Positions 34,493-45,806 of a stretch of 64,000 nucleotides of DNA are shown in pieces; the stretch's first letter is position 1; the number at the start of each line of letters is the position of its first letter. This DNA comes from Echria macrotheca (lineage: Eukaryota > Ascomycota > Sordariomycetes > Sordariales > Schizotheciaceae): assembly GCA_030411725.1 (NCBI GenBank), contig MU839842.1, positions 868,001-932,000 of the forward strand, in the 5' to 3' direction. The notes below the pieces were generated by a model. That model was not told the DNA's origin, did no database searches, and worked only from the letters and a program-made list of their open reading frames with translations. The translations under genes and the position numbers were made by a program.

Positions 34493-35218
34493 TCATGCCC
34501 AATCCCAGGTTCCCTGGATGCGGCCTCTCTCCAGCGGCTCAAGCAGCTGGAAGACCGCCGGGCTGAGGTCGAGGTCGTCGCTCGCACAGGCCTCGCAACG
34601 ATCGGCAACCATCAACGTGTATGTGTTTCCGTTATAATTTAACTTGATGTTGCGGCCGCACAGAGCATTGTTGTTGGGATTGCCGCCAGGGGTGTGAGGA
34701 TCGAAAATTATGTGACTTACTGCCAGCACCCACTCGTCGTCGCTGTGGGCGTGACCGCAAGCGCTGATGCCCTAGATAACATTTCTGTTGGCTTCAAACG
34801 GTTGACAAGAAATGGGGTTGGGATGGATGAGAAAACATACAGCGGAGGGGTGGTAATATGTGAAATCGCCAGATTTGTCGAAGCCTCCATGGACGATGTT
34901 ATCATCGCCCATATCTTCGTTGTCCTCATCGTCCTCGTTGTCGAAGTCATCGAGATCATTGAGATCCTCCTCGTTGTCCGAATCATCGAAGTCATTGAAT
35001 TCTTCCTCATTGTCGGATTCATCATGGTCGGGGTCGGCCTGAGTGTCGGTGTCTTCACAGTCCGAATCATAGCCGCCATCCTCGTGAGGGCAGCCGTAGG
35101 TTTCGCCACAGTCGTCGATATCTCGCGTCGCCAACGCCAAATCCGGCATCGGAGACGCCAAGGCAAGGATGATGAATCCTGCCAAGAGGCTGAGGAGGGT
35201 CATTCGGATTGGAAGCAT
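34493..35218 (-). CDS. secreted RlpA-like double-psi beta-barrel protein with acidic linker
   Basis: Two exons, 35218-34841 and 34771-34493, giving 218 residues. A signal peptide (MLPIRMTLLSLLAGFIILALAS) is followed by ~35 residues with three Cys, then an extreme Asp/Glu/Asn tract (ESDNEEEFNDFDDSDNEED and on, ~50 aa), then the barrel: GDFTYYHPSAGISACGHAHSDDEWVLAVSH, PNNNALCGRNIKLNYNG, VADRCEACASDDLDLSPAVFQLL, GRIQGTWDW. This matches RlpA-like/expansin-family folds in fungi (the TYY..GACG and DRC..C..DLDLS motifs), which bind polysaccharide or act in the apoplast. The acidic tract ahead of the barrel is uncommon and may bind calcium or basic polymers; that is speculation. The intron has a GTATGT donor and CTAG acceptor and keeps the frame. 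Confidence 0.85.
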
Positions 35219-35803
35219 TTTGATGTTGAAGGCTGGTAGATGTGTGTTGAGGTGAAAAGATATGAAGGAACAAGGTCGTGAAGTGGGAAAGGATGGATAA
35301 CTTATGGAAAGAACAAGCATCGACACGATGATGGCCGTGAAATATATGGGACACCCAGCGCTCCAAACGGAGGTCCATGGCCTCCTTGCTTCCAAAAACT
35401 GCTGGCTAGACGCGTCAGAGATTGCGGCTAGTGATGCTCAACACCGAACGAATAATGTTTAGTTCAAGTCGTCCTCGCACTTCAGGCAGGACTGGTTATG
35501 CAGCATGAAGTACAGTGGCGGGCCGATGATGGACAGCCCGGTGGGTGCCGATATTGTGGAATGTATTGTCCCATCAATAGGCACCTACGTACATACCGTT
35601 CTTCAATGTTCACATGCTCAGCGCGATCAACGCTACTGCGGTACCAATGCTTGCCGGTGCAGCAGACTAGCGTTGCTTCGAATACTAACAAAGGTCTTTG
35701 ATGCGAGCAACCAAAAGTAGGTAGGGACCTATCTATGTAGGTCGTGCCATCCAAGCAATGATGGTACGAGCCCCGTCACGGCACTTTGTGCTCAAACTCC
35801 ATC
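35219..35803. other. 585-bp spacer
   Basis: Promoter of the RlpA-like gene and 3' side of the second P450. No gene seen. Confidence 0.5.
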
Positions 35804-37522
35804 TCAACCATCGACCTTCCTCAGTCTGACAAAGCATTTTACCGGCTCCCTGGCAAATCGCTGCACCGCCTCATACCCTCCCAGATCGCCAGGCGTCTTC
35901 TCGAGATAAAAATGCCATACAATCAGAGCGAACTGTATCTTGAGCTCATGCAGGGCGAACCGCTTTCCGAAGCAGCCCCGCGGTCCCAGTCCAAAAGGCA
36001 GCGTCGGACCCGCCATGGGATCAAACTGGTTGTCCTTAATCCAGCGCTGCGGCCGGAATTCTCCGATGTTCCCGTCGTCCCATTGTCCCGTGAGCCCCTT
36101 TTTGTTCTTGTGATCAGCACGTCTAGCGCCGGGACTGCGCTCGTCATCAGAGACATGCAGACTAGGCTCGAGATATCCCGCGCCGTTGGCAACCAGAAAT
36201 ACATCGGTTCCCTTGGGAATTCGACGGCCTAGCACTACAGCATCGCACTGCGCCCGCCGCACCACGAATGCAATTGTGTTTGCTTGCCGGAGGATTTCCT
36301 CGACCGTTGCGTCCAGATACGGCACATGCATAGAGGCCAGCTCTGCATACTCTGGGGTTCGCTTGGCGCCGGCTGCATCAGGAAGCGCTTCGCGCAATGC
36401 AGCGCGGAGTTTATTCTGGGCGTCGGGGTTGTCCGCTAGGAACTTGACGCCCCACGCGATGGCTGTTGCGGACGTGTCGTGGCCCGCGAGCATGAAACCG
36501 AAGAACTCGTCTGCGATGGCGCGGCCGTGATACGTTGGAGCCCGGCCCTCCTTCTTGGCGATCTCGCGCTCGCGAATTAGCACAGAGTGCAGCGCCGTGC
36601 GCGGCTCCGGGTCTGTCGTGTTTATCAGGGCGAGAGATTCGTCAACTCGGTCGCGGATGTAGCCGTCCTTGATGGCGATGGCTCTCTTCATGAACGGGAA
36701 CTTGCGCAGGACCCATGATGTCAGTCGTGGCGCTGGCGAGAGCTGGGTATCGGTCACCGAGTTCGTCAGCGTCAGCGCGGCAGCGAACACTTCGGGCAGC
36801 TCTGTCTCGGGAAACGGAACCGGCTCGTCGATACTCTCAGGCAATTTGGGCTTCCACGCCGACACGGTACGTAACCGCCCCCTCGTGATGCTTTGCTCCT
36901 CCGGGTGGCCGAACATGGCCGCGAAGATGGTGTCGAGCGCCATGTACGTGATGTCGTGGTGTGCCGAAAACGGCCGGCCCTGGGCAGCGGCGCACTTGAT
37001 CTCCCACAACCGTATCAAGGCCAAGCCCGCCTTGTACAGCTCCGGACCGCTGACTTGCGTGATGAAGGTCGGCGCCATCAGATGATTGATCAGATTGCGA
37101 TTGTTCTTGAAGCGCGAGTCGGTCGACAAAAACTGGATGTGCTGCTCCGGCAGCATACCGCCGATGAGATCGCCGAAGAAACCACTCCGATCGAACTCCT
37201 TGGTGCGCCGCAGCAGGATATCCTGGCTCTCGAACGGGTCCGTCACCACCACCCACGGCAGACCAAATGGTGTCACGAACGCCTGTACAATGGCGCTCTG
37301 GTGGCGTGTCGTCAGCGATGTGAGCCAGCAGAATATGCGTTTCGTCCGCATCACGTAGCTCATCAGCTCGGGGATGTCGCCGAATAGCTTGCCGGCCGCG
37401 TCCCGGTTGTGCGGGATTCCGGGGAGCGGTTTCGGCAGCGCCGCCCGGTAGCCGACGTAGACGCCCACCAACATGGCGGCGACAATCAACGTCTGAACAA
37501 GCGAGGAGAAAATCGCCCCCAT
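35804..37522 (-). CDS. cytochrome P450 monooxygenase, intronless
   Basis: A single exon of 572 residues. N-terminal anchor FSSLVQTLIVAAMLVGVYVGY; the proline-rich hinge LPKPLPGIPHN; I-helix FMLAGHDTSAT (343-353); K-helix ExxR as EILR (409-412); FRPQRW (489-494); and heme loop FGLGPRGCFG with Cys517. All are canonical, so the enzyme looks active. It should sit on the endoplasmic reticulum and use a P450 reductase. The lack of introns is notable, since the other P450 in this window has three. The AGHDTSATAIAW / FGLGPRGCFGKR pattern is common among fungal P450s of secondary or xenobiotic metabolism; the clan and substrate cannot be read. No biosynthetic backbone gene lies nearby. Confidence 0.92.
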   Translation of the reverse strand: MGAIFSSLVQTLIVAAMLVGVYVGYRAALPKPLPGIPHNRDAAGKLFGDIPELMSYVMRTKRIFCWLTSLTTRHQSAIVQAFVTPFGLPWVVVTDPFESQDILLRRTKEFDRSGFFGDLIGGMLPEQHIQFLSTDSRFKNNRNLINHLMAPTFITQVSGPELYKAGLALIRLWEIKCAAAQGRPFSAHHDITYMALDTIFAAMFGHPEEQSITRGRLRTVSAWKPKLPESIDEPVPFPETELPEVFAAALTLTNSVTDTQLSPAPRLTSWVLRKFPFMKRAIAIKDGYIRDRVDESLALINTTDPEPRTALHSVLIREREIAKKEGRAPTYHGRAIADEFFGFMLAGHDTSATAIAWGVKFLADNPDAQNKLRAALREALPDAAGAKRTPEYAELASMHVPYLDATVEEILRQANTIAFVVRRAQCDAVVLGRRIPKGTDVFLVANGAGYLEPSLHVSDDERSPGARRADHKNKKGLTGQWDDGNIGEFRPQRWIKDNQFDPMAGPTLPFGLGPRGCFGKRFALHELKIQFALIVWHFYLEKTPGDLGGYEAVQRFAREPVKCFVRLRKVDG

Positions 37523-38345
37523 TTTTGCAAACCTTTGGGGTGTATAGGACGGCGGGAAAACAGGACACTTGTTGAGTGATGGTCAAAACGGAGAGTCGTG
37601 AGGAGCACCGGGATGCCGCGAGATTCTCTCGTTACAACACGTGTTTAGGTAATCACCTCATACCGTCGTATTGCAGGGATACTAACAGGGTATTGGCATC
37701 TGCGGTGTCTGCGAGTTTTCTGCCGTGGCATGCGCAGTCCGGAGCGAATGGGGGCACGACAAACATCTTGGCGATAGCATCCTTTTGTGCGCTCCAGGTT
37801 AGGTAGCGTCGTGACCCCCATCTTTCAGGGGATTTGGTGTTGTGGGGTGTGGGAGGCATGCTAACACGCCACCATATCTTCCATCCTGGACCTTCTACCA
37901 GGGAGATAAAGGCTGATCTATGCCGCAATAACCCATTTCTATGGTAAAGCGAGTGTGTTAGGAGAGTATCTGAAGGTCTTGGTAGGGTGGGTGTATGGAG
38001 GTTGTCAGGGAATGTGTACAGGTATTGAAAGGGCGGTAAAGAGGCGTGTGAAGCGATTTCGGAAGCGTATAAACTGGTTCTACATCCCTTGCTACCGTCT
38101 GACATATCTTACGCCGTGCGTTTCAGGGGCCGGTAGTGCTAGATGTATAAAGATATGTGGTGCATGAAGGTGTTCGAGATCCGGATATCTTCTGTCTTCT
38201 GGGCTTCAACAACGCATGTCAGGCAGGTAAAAGGAATCGCCCCGAGTCAGAGGCTCAATGAAGTAGAACTTCTCCTGTCGGTGTAAAGTCGGATTACTCT
38301 TGGCGTCGCTTGAATTAGGCGGTTCAAACTCGGAAAAAAGAAGCA
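37523..38345. other. spacer: P450 promoter to tRNA
   Basis: No gene supported; short frames lack domains. Confidence 0.5.
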
Positions 38346-38435
38346 TCTCCTCGACCGGAATCGAGCCGGTGACCTTTCGGTAAGAAATTATTTCCAATTA
38401 CAGCCGAACGTGATAGCCAACTACACCACAAGGAG
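38346..38435 (-). tRNA. tRNA-Tyr(GTA) with a ~16-nt intron
   Basis: Reading the minus strand, the 7-bp acceptor stem CTCCTTG/CGAGGAG pairs with one G-T wobble. The A-box-like TGGTGTAGTTGG, a D arm, an anticodon stem TTCGG/CCGAA and a T arm ACCGG-CTCGATT-CCGGT are all present. The anticodon loop begins CTGTAA, giving anticodon GTA, but CCGAA only pairs if about 16 nt (about 38397-38382) are removed after position 37, the standard intron site of eukaryotic nuclear tRNA-Tyr. The T-loop begins with C instead of T, a mild deviation in the B box. Secondary structure was drawn by eye; the intron ends may shift by a base. Confidence 0.8.
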
Positions 38436-38866
38436 TTGTTTGCTTGACATAGCCTTCCATTTCATTACCAATCAATGCAACGCGACAGAGATACAGCAGG
38501 AGTTGCACATGCTGCCGTGCTGCAACCCTTCGATCGCATTCGGTGCAGCGGCAGGCAAGTTTAGTCGTTACCTAACCATACGGTCACCTATATGCATGTA
38601 TGTCCTCACTAGTACAAGTTGTGCCTCATATGAGCTTCTTGGGCGAGGCAAATGAAAATAAACCACCCAAAAAAAGCCGTGCCGGTCGGCAGCTGATGTG
38701 CCTTAAGCCGGCAGAGAACGGTCCCGGTGTGTGGGTCTTTTGTCAGCATCCCGCCGTAGCCGGTCCAAAGCGGGGCTTGGATCGCGGGTCCGGGAGGGTC
38801 CGTGCCGGCATGCGCGACCGCTCCTGGTACGGGTATATAATTGGAGAGACCGTTGTGTTTGTCGAC
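38436..38866. other. spacer between tRNA-Tyr and an inverted-repeat element
   Basis: No gene supported. Confidence 0.45.
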
Positions 38867-39271
38867 CAGGGTTCGCAACAAATCAAATCATACCAAATCA
38901 AACCAAACCCAAGGGGGTCAGGATTTGGATTCAAATCTGCCCAAGAGAGTCAAATCCAAACCAAATCGGGGGCCCGATTTGTTTGGGTCCATGTCAAATC
39001 TGTTCAAACCCCTAAGATAACCCTAACCCTTATGTGGTAGGGTAGAGAGGGTGGGGATAAAGGTGGTGGGATAGGCAAGCGGGAGTGAGGGTTGGGTAAG
39101 GGCTGGGCTGGATCATACCCCTTTAGGCTTAGTGTGTGGGGCGGTCATCGATTTGAACCATACCAAACCAAATCAAATCTGCCCTGAAGTTTGCAAATAA
39201 AGTGGGGCTGTGGATCAAATCAAAGCAAATCTAGCCCAGATTTGGTTTGATTTGGTTTGTTGCGAACCCTG
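38867..39271. mobile_element. 405-bp non-autonomous element, MITE-like, with imperfect terminal inverted repeats
   Basis: The left end starts CAGGGTTCGCAACAAATCAA and the right end (to 39271) is its reverse complement with one mismatch. A CAG-beginning terminus is reminiscent of hAT elements. The 7-bp sequence TGTCGAC lies directly left (38860-38866) and again four bases right of the end (39276-39282), a possible target-site duplication. The interior is made of AACCAAATC-type repeats in both orientations and a short telomere-like CCCTAACCCT tract. No transposase frame. It may have been mobilised by an element elsewhere. Confidence 0.6.
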
Positions 39272-39730
39272 TCAATGTCGACAGGCACATGCTTTGTCAG
39301 AATCGACGAGTGATGCGTCAGGAAGGCACAGTAAGATCAAGGTGGCAACGGGCGGCCGGCGGCAACCCCCTGCTGCGCCTACGACCTGCTTCGACTGGGC
39401 ATAGGTGCCGAGCTGTGGTTGGACAGGCATTGACGAATGGACTACCAAAAATGGTCACAACCATGGTCGAGATCAAGCAGTGCAGATCGACATTCCATGA
39501 ACATCAGGCATGATATTAGGCCTCGACTGACTTGCCGGGGTATCGCTATAGCTATGTGCGTACTGAAATGAGAGAGGTATATAACAAATCATGATCGTAG
39601 ATCCGAGAGGCTCGCTCGCTGCCCCCAAAACTGCCGTCTGGCACTAGGATTTTGGGGACAGGGAAACATCACTGCCAAACGGACCAACGAAAAAAAGAAA
39701 ATAGAAAGCGGCATCGTAAGTGACTGACAC
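39272..39730. other. spacer downstream of the OPT gene
   Basis: No gene supported. Confidence 0.45.
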
Positions 39731-42609
39731 TTAGGACCAGGTGTCCGGGCCGAAATATCCCTTCTCGGGGAGGTCGGGCAGCAGAGCCGTCTGGCCAGCA
39801 CCGCCATCGACCGTCGCACTGAGCACGTTGACGCCCCACCAGTCGAGCGTCACGGGGTGGTACTGCACGGCGAAGAAGATGATGATGGCCGAGAAGGCAA
39901 CGCCACCGGTGAGGGCAGCAGCGAGCACGTAGTTGTACTTCTCCCACCAGGCCGTCTTGTAGCGGCGCAGGTAGTACATGAAGACGAACGACACGTACAG
40001 GCCGCCGGTGAAGTACGTCATGTTGAGCGGGGCCCAGAACAGCATGCCGTTGAAGATGAGGGACGGGTGCACGTGCTTGAGCCACGCGATGGGGGTGAAA
40101 AGGACGAGGTTGATGGGCTTGAAGATGACGCCCGGCATGACCTTGCGGGCCGCCTCGCGAACGTACCCGCCGAACCGCTTGCCGGCCCACCAGACCAGTG
40201 CGAGAAGGAAGCCGAGCAAGAAGCAGTACTGCATGGCCGGGTAGATCTGGCTGAAAATGCGCGCAGGACCCATGGCACCCTGTGATTGTGTGTTAGCACC
40301 CCATGGCTATTCGAATCAGAGGGAGGACAAAAACTCACCCAAACAACCGATGCCGAGAAGAAAATCTGCGAGCCGTTCTCGCAGTTGAAGTTGGAGACCT
40401 GCTCCTTGGTGCAGATACCCGGAATCTCGTTGTCGGCGAACTGCACGACGCCGTAGGCCACAAACGCCGTGATGATGGCGCTCATCATCTGGCCGCGGTA
40501 CATGGCACGTGGCGGTAGCTTGGAGTAAAAGCCCATCTTCTGGTCCGAGATGTATGTGTCGGCCTGGCCGTTGATATTGTAGCCAAACGCCTTGACAAAC
40601 ATGAGAGCCTCGGGGTGGCCCGGCAGCGCGTAACCGACAATCAGCTCCGTGACGACGTTGAGACCCTCAGTGGTACCCGAGATGGCATAGAGGTAGGACA
40701 TGGGGATCAGGAAGACGAGGTTGAGTCCGATGACGAAGAAGATGGTCCACACGGGCGTATCGAGCTGGGGGAATTGCGTCAGGACGATGATGGCGAAGAT
40801 GAAGGAGATGAACGCAATGATCAGGAACCACCAGTCTGGAACTTCGGGGTAGGCACGAATCATCTTGGTGAAGGGATCGTCGAAACCGTCGTAAATAGAA
40901 GTGCCGTCATTCATGGCGTGACGGAGGTGGTGGGCGGCTTCCCGGACCTGGCCTTTTGAAAGTGCAACTCCAGTGTCTTTCAAGCTGGTAAACAGGCGCT
41001 TGCTCCCGGACGCGATGCTGGTGGCCATGGAGCGGTAGGCCTTGAGGATGGGCCGCCACATGTCGAGCATGATGAAGACCATGGTGAGCGGGTAGAAAGC
41101 GAAGAAGGCGCCGTACACAACCAAGTTACCTGCACTGTAGAAAGCGGGCGAGTACTCCTCGTACGCCGTCTGATTAAGGATGGCGGTGCCCGGAACGACA
41201 ACCTTGGAAATGTTGTACGAGTTGCCCGTGTTATCAAAGATGCCAGACGAGTTGATGGGCATGTAGGAAGCCCAGCTGGTGTTGGACCAGTACAGGGCAA
41301 TAATGATGAGACCACCGAGGATCGTCCCCAGAAACTGCTGGGCATAAGCAAAGAAGGGGAACGCAAGAGGGAGCGCATAGGTCGAGATAACGTTCCAGTC
41401 GAATGTCGAGATGGGGTTGAATCCGAGACCCATTGTAGAACCGGTGATCATGTTGAGGTTGAAATTGTCGGGCGAGATCCACGTCATCCACGCGAACATG
41501 CTGAGCGCGGGGAAGAGGAAGCCGGGAAGCCAGAAGTACACAAACATGGCAATAAAGACGATGAAGAAGAACTTGTAGCGCGACATGGACCAGCCATGGA
41601 TCGTCTCCTTCTTCTCGGGCACCAGGAGCGCTCTGTTCAGGGCCAGCGTCGGCAGGATGCTGGGCCACAGAGCCTCAACCGGGTAGACGACAAAGCGGCG
41701 CATCAGGCCGGAGAAGCCGAGACCCATGAGCTGCGTGGAGAGCAGCAGCAGGATGCCGTAGCCGGGCGTGAGCCATGTGTCGTGGTAGTAGACGGTCTGG
41801 GTCTGGATGTTGAGGAAGCAGTAGGCCGAAGCAAGACCGACGTTGATGATGATGGTCGACAGCATCTGCTCCTTGTACGACCACGGGCCCGGGTTGAGCG
41901 ACACGCGCTGGCCGCGGAAGTTGAAGCCCCAATCGGGCAAGATGAAGGCCAATGCCTGACCGCAGGGGTAGAGCAGGATTTGCGCAACAGCCGAGGTCAG
42001 CGTGATGGCAGGGAAACGGGAGGTGAACAGAGAGTTGGTGAACTGGGCAATGACGGCCCAAGCGTAGCCGAGAAGGTGAGCGCGGATCGTCTCGCACGGG
42101 ATCGAGGGGTCGTCGGTCGGCTCGGACACGGAGCGGACCTCGGGGTACGGCGAGTAGAAGTGGTTGACGGCCGTCTCCGTCTTGAGCTTCAGCTCCCACT
42201 CCTCGGTGCTCTCGCCCTCAGCAGGCCCCTCGAGGAGCGCCCTGAGCTTCTCCCGCTGGGCCGAGGCAAAGTTGTAGTCGTACTCGTGGTACTTGAGGAG
42301 CTTCCGGATGATCTCCTTGCACTCGTCGACCGTCAGGGCGTCGATCTTGTCCATGACATACTCGATGTCGTCGATGGGGGCCATGCCGTCGGCCCGGTCG
42401 CCCGTCTTCTCAGCCAGGTCGACCACCATGTGGTGCACATCGGCGCCCGAGGCCTCGTGGGCCGTCTTCTCCGAGGTGACATGGTCATGGTCATGGTCAT
42501 GGTCGAGCGGCGACGGGTGCTCGTCCCTTCCAGTCCCATGCTCGTTGTACGGCGAGGGCTCGTCCCGGTCGGCCGCATGCTCGACCGGGTGGTTTGTTGG
42601 TGAAGCCAT
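39731..42609 (-). CDS. OPT-family oligopeptide transporter
   Basis: Two exons, 42609-40339 and 40279-39731, giving 939 residues (GTGAGT donor, CACAG acceptor). The cytoplasmic N-terminus is acidic with a His-Asp repeat (DHDHDHDH) encoded by an ATGGTC-type microsatellite near 42480-42505. After IPCETIRAHLLGYAWAVIAQF the transporter core has about fourteen helices. Family blocks are present: SLNPGPWSYKEQML, NTSWASYMPINSSGIFDNTG, YNISKVV, DWWFLIIAF and, near the C-terminus, HPSLIFNGMLFWAPLNMTYF. OPT proteins (ISP4/Opt1 type) import small peptides or related compounds with protons across the plasma membrane. The initiator at 42609 is the first Met before a family-like N-terminus; an in-frame ATG at 42708 is less likely. 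Regulation is not evident from sequence. A long frame on the opposite strand (41596-42603) is a codon-bias shadow. Confidence 0.93.
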
Positions 42610-44829
42610 GGCGTTTGGTGGAGGGGCAAGCTCGCTCAACAAACTCACGGAGGCGGCGCACTTGGACCCTTGGTCGACAAGGAGAAAGACGAAGAGGGTC
42701 GGTGGCACAGAGGAGGCGCAAAGGCATTATAGTTATTATTTTCGTAGATTGCCAACTGGAACCGGGCCAGGCAGCCCCTCAATCAACGCGCGCCCGTCCC
42801 GACTGGCCGACCCCGGATTGTACCTTCTTGGCAGAGTATAGACCAGTGAGAGCTGCGATACGTAGTACATGATTAGTGCGTTATTGGCGACTGGGAGTGC
42901 CGAGGAGGCGCATGCTGGTCTTTCGAGATGCCTGGTTGAGCCAAGCCCAGATCCAATTCGGGAGGTCAGTTGGAGCTCCCCAGTGGCGCGATAGCACGCA
43001 CACCAATCGAGGTGGCACAGTGGCACCATGGGAGTGCCGTCCAGCGGTCGGCATGGCGCCGAAAGCCCAGGAAGCTTGTCCGCGCCACCAAAGCTTATCT
43101 CCAAATTGTGACCTTCCCGATTCGATTACCCGGCGGCGCGCCACCCATTGCCCCCACCAACGGACACCACGGAGACCACGCGAGCCGGCGGGACCTGGTG
43201 CGACGCTCACCCGGCCACTATCCGCTAGGGCGCAGCGACAGCCGTGGTGGAGGGCGGCCAGATTAACACCAACGTGAGGGCATGCGGGGAAGGTGGGAGA
43301 AAATCTTGACTCGTGTCGGCAGGTTTCGCCCGTTGGCCTCCACGGCCTCCAAAACACCTTCCCCTTTGGTGGCGCGAATATAACCGAGCTGGCACAGTCA
43401 AAGTGCTGTGGCCGCTGTGCGCGGATCTGACAACCAAGCAATTGTTCCGGGTAGATTAACAGCCCCTGATTGGCCCCATCTGCCAAATCGCCTCTCTCCG
43501 TGATTTCCCGCCTGCGAACGTCGCCTGTCCACTGCCCGTCCTCCTGGGTCATTGGCCAAGACTTGCGCCGAGTGACCATGGACTTTATATTAGCCAGTCC
43601 ATGCCCGCTGTCGTTGGCTCTGCGCGCCATCTGGTCCTTGCTTGTTTGGATATGTGTCGGGCGTAGTTTTGTGTCCAGATCGAGCCATGTTTTGCATTGC
43701 GCCGCACCAGGAGGATTCGGGTGCCTGCACGCAGCTCCACGGTTCCCCGATGATCACGATCGGGGTTGTGCGGCCCAGCTGGGCTGGTAGCTGCTCAGTG
43801 CCACGCTCAACCCTGGAGGTCATGCTATGGCCCATGGTCAGCGGCGAAAGTCCCGATCCCTATGGGTTCGAGACCGATTGGTGATCGCTGATTCGCTGCC
43901 TGGACCAACTACCTATATGCCTTCCCCTTCGAGGCACCTTCCCGGTCCGAACTCATGTTGGTTGAGCACCTCGATGCCGAGGTTCACCATGATATTGAAT
44001 CGGCACAGATATCCGGATAATGACCTCCGGTGTTGATGATAGTATTCTCGGCCGGGTGATCCCAAACGTGCGGTGATAAGTAAGGTAACCAAGTCAAGAT
44101 GCGTCGCCAGTTCTTCGGGGACACATGCGAGACATTGCAGGCAGGTGGACATGCTGCAACCATGACACCTGCACTACCCTCCCTGTGTCTCCCATTATAA
44201 TCTTGGCGGGACGCCCAGTGGTCACTTAAACATGGGACCTGCGATGTCAACTGGCGACAGCGGAACGGCCCGCTGGTTCTTGGCTGATAATACATTCGAA
44301 GCGAAAAAGTATGAGACTACTAGCGACCCGATATTATTCGACTACCTATCAGGCCACAGGCTTACAGACACATAACTTACACATGCTACTCACTTGCCCT
44401 TGACACACTGGTGTCGTAGGCTTGCCTGTGTGCTGCAGTAGCCGTTTTGTCCCAACCTGCCTCATCCAAATCTCCAACGCCACATGAATCCACTCAATCG
44501 GTGAATCCGTTCTGCTCTCTGGGTAGGATCATGGATGCTACCGGGCAACTATCTTATTCAAGAAACTCATCTACACCATGTGTGGCCAACGTGCACCTAC
44601 GCCGCTTTCGCAAACTTGACCCCACTACGGGAGAGCTACATTCCAGGCTATTCCCGTTATCTCCCTCAAGATCGATCTGCTTGTGGTGTGGTATCATTCT
44701 TTTCATAGATCGACGGCATGCCCCATTTTAATCTCTATCGGTTCACTCTTTCCCCCGGATTCCAGCTTCCCGTCGCGGAAAATTCCACGCGCCGAATATC
44801 GCCTGGCTGACCCAACACGGAAACAACAA
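42610..44829. other. 2.2-kb spacer
   Basis: Promoter of the OPT gene and 3' side of the spherulin-4-like gene. A 249-residue minus-strand frame (42881-43630) has no recognisable domain, is rich in Arg and Trp, and lies in the promoter position; I do not call it a gene. Confidence 0.5.
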
Positions 44830-45806
44830 TCATTGCTCACCTTCCGCAAACGGCTTGAACCACCGCCCAACCAATCTCACCAATGAGAAACACCCATTTC
44901 TCTGACAAGCCCCTTTTCTCGTGTCGTGGAGAGGGCGCGTGCCTGCATCATCACCAGCTGCAGCAGCACCACCCACAGCACCCACGAAATTGGTCCAGCA
45001 TGTCCCGAAGCTCTGGTAAAGTTCCTTGTCGAGCTCAGTCACAAACACGTATCGTCCCTTCTTGCTGAGCTCGACAACCACCTCGGCAATCTTACATTCC
45101 GGGACTGCTGATATCTGGAACATCGTGCGCTGGTACGGAAGACGGAAGGTGAGCAGACGAGTTTGGACGTCGTCGGTGATGTACGTGCTGTACGGAATCT
45201 CGGCGACACAGACCACGTCCGGTTTGCCAAACTCGCCGAGATCGCTCCTCGAGAATGTGTACTCGGGCGGCGTTCCGGGGTTGTGGATGACCAATCTCTC
45301 CCCCTGGAGGCCATCCGCCTGCTTGATATGGTCTCTCAACTTTGCAAAATATTCCGTGCATGATGCCTCCACGTGGTTATGTGTCTCGTCGATGAAGATC
45401 CCCTCGACGTACAGTCCCTCGATCTCGTGGTTGCGAGCCCATCCTGCGTACACCGATACCTCTTCGCACGCCGCTGCGAGAGATTTTCGGCAATAATCGA
45501 CAGCGAGATAGCCGACTGTCCGCACGTTCGGGAAAGCACTCAACCTAGGAAGCTCGCGGACGTAGTCGGGGCTAGGGAGAGGCTTATCTCCCGGGCCCGA
45601 GTTGGGGTTCACGATGACGAGGAACTCAAGAGTCGGGTGTGTGGTGATCCTGTGATGATCAGCACGGGGTCATAAAATGGGTAGAAGGGGAAAGTTCCGT
45701 ACACATCATACAGAGGCTTCCACGTTGTGTCTGTCAGTGGGTAGATGTAGAGGGGCATCACCACGCAGGGCCGCTGTTGCGGAATGACTCGCTGCGTCGG
45801 TTGCAT
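44830..45806 (-). CDS. spherulin-4-like (spherulation-specific family 4) protein
   Basis: Two exons, 45806-45703 and 45649-44830, giving 307 residues. The family start VVMPLYIYPLTDTTWKPLYDV is joined by splicing to ITTHPTLEFLVIVNPNSGPG, then RTVGYLAVDYCRKSL, EIEGLYVEGIFIDETHN, LVIHNPGT and VVCVAEIPY: a beta/alpha-barrel pattern of the spherulin-4 family, related to GH114-type polysaccharide hydrolases. In Physarum the gene is induced during encystment; in fungi the enzymes are linked to galactosaminogalactan or surface polysaccharide turnover, by family inference. No signal peptide is seen from this start, so a missed 5' exon or a cytosolic form is possible. The C-terminal ~40 residues after FVGAVGG diverge into basic, Gly-rich sequence and may be partly artefactual. 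Confidence 0.82.

Noticed and set aside
41596..42603. 335-residue plus-strand frame opposite the OPT transporter
   Set aside because: Antisense shadow of a clearly conserved transporter; low-complexity Arg/Val/Glu composition and no domain.
42881..43630. 249-residue minus-strand frame in the OPT promoter region
   Set aside because: No domain, Arg/Trp/Gly-rich composition, no splice or leader signal.
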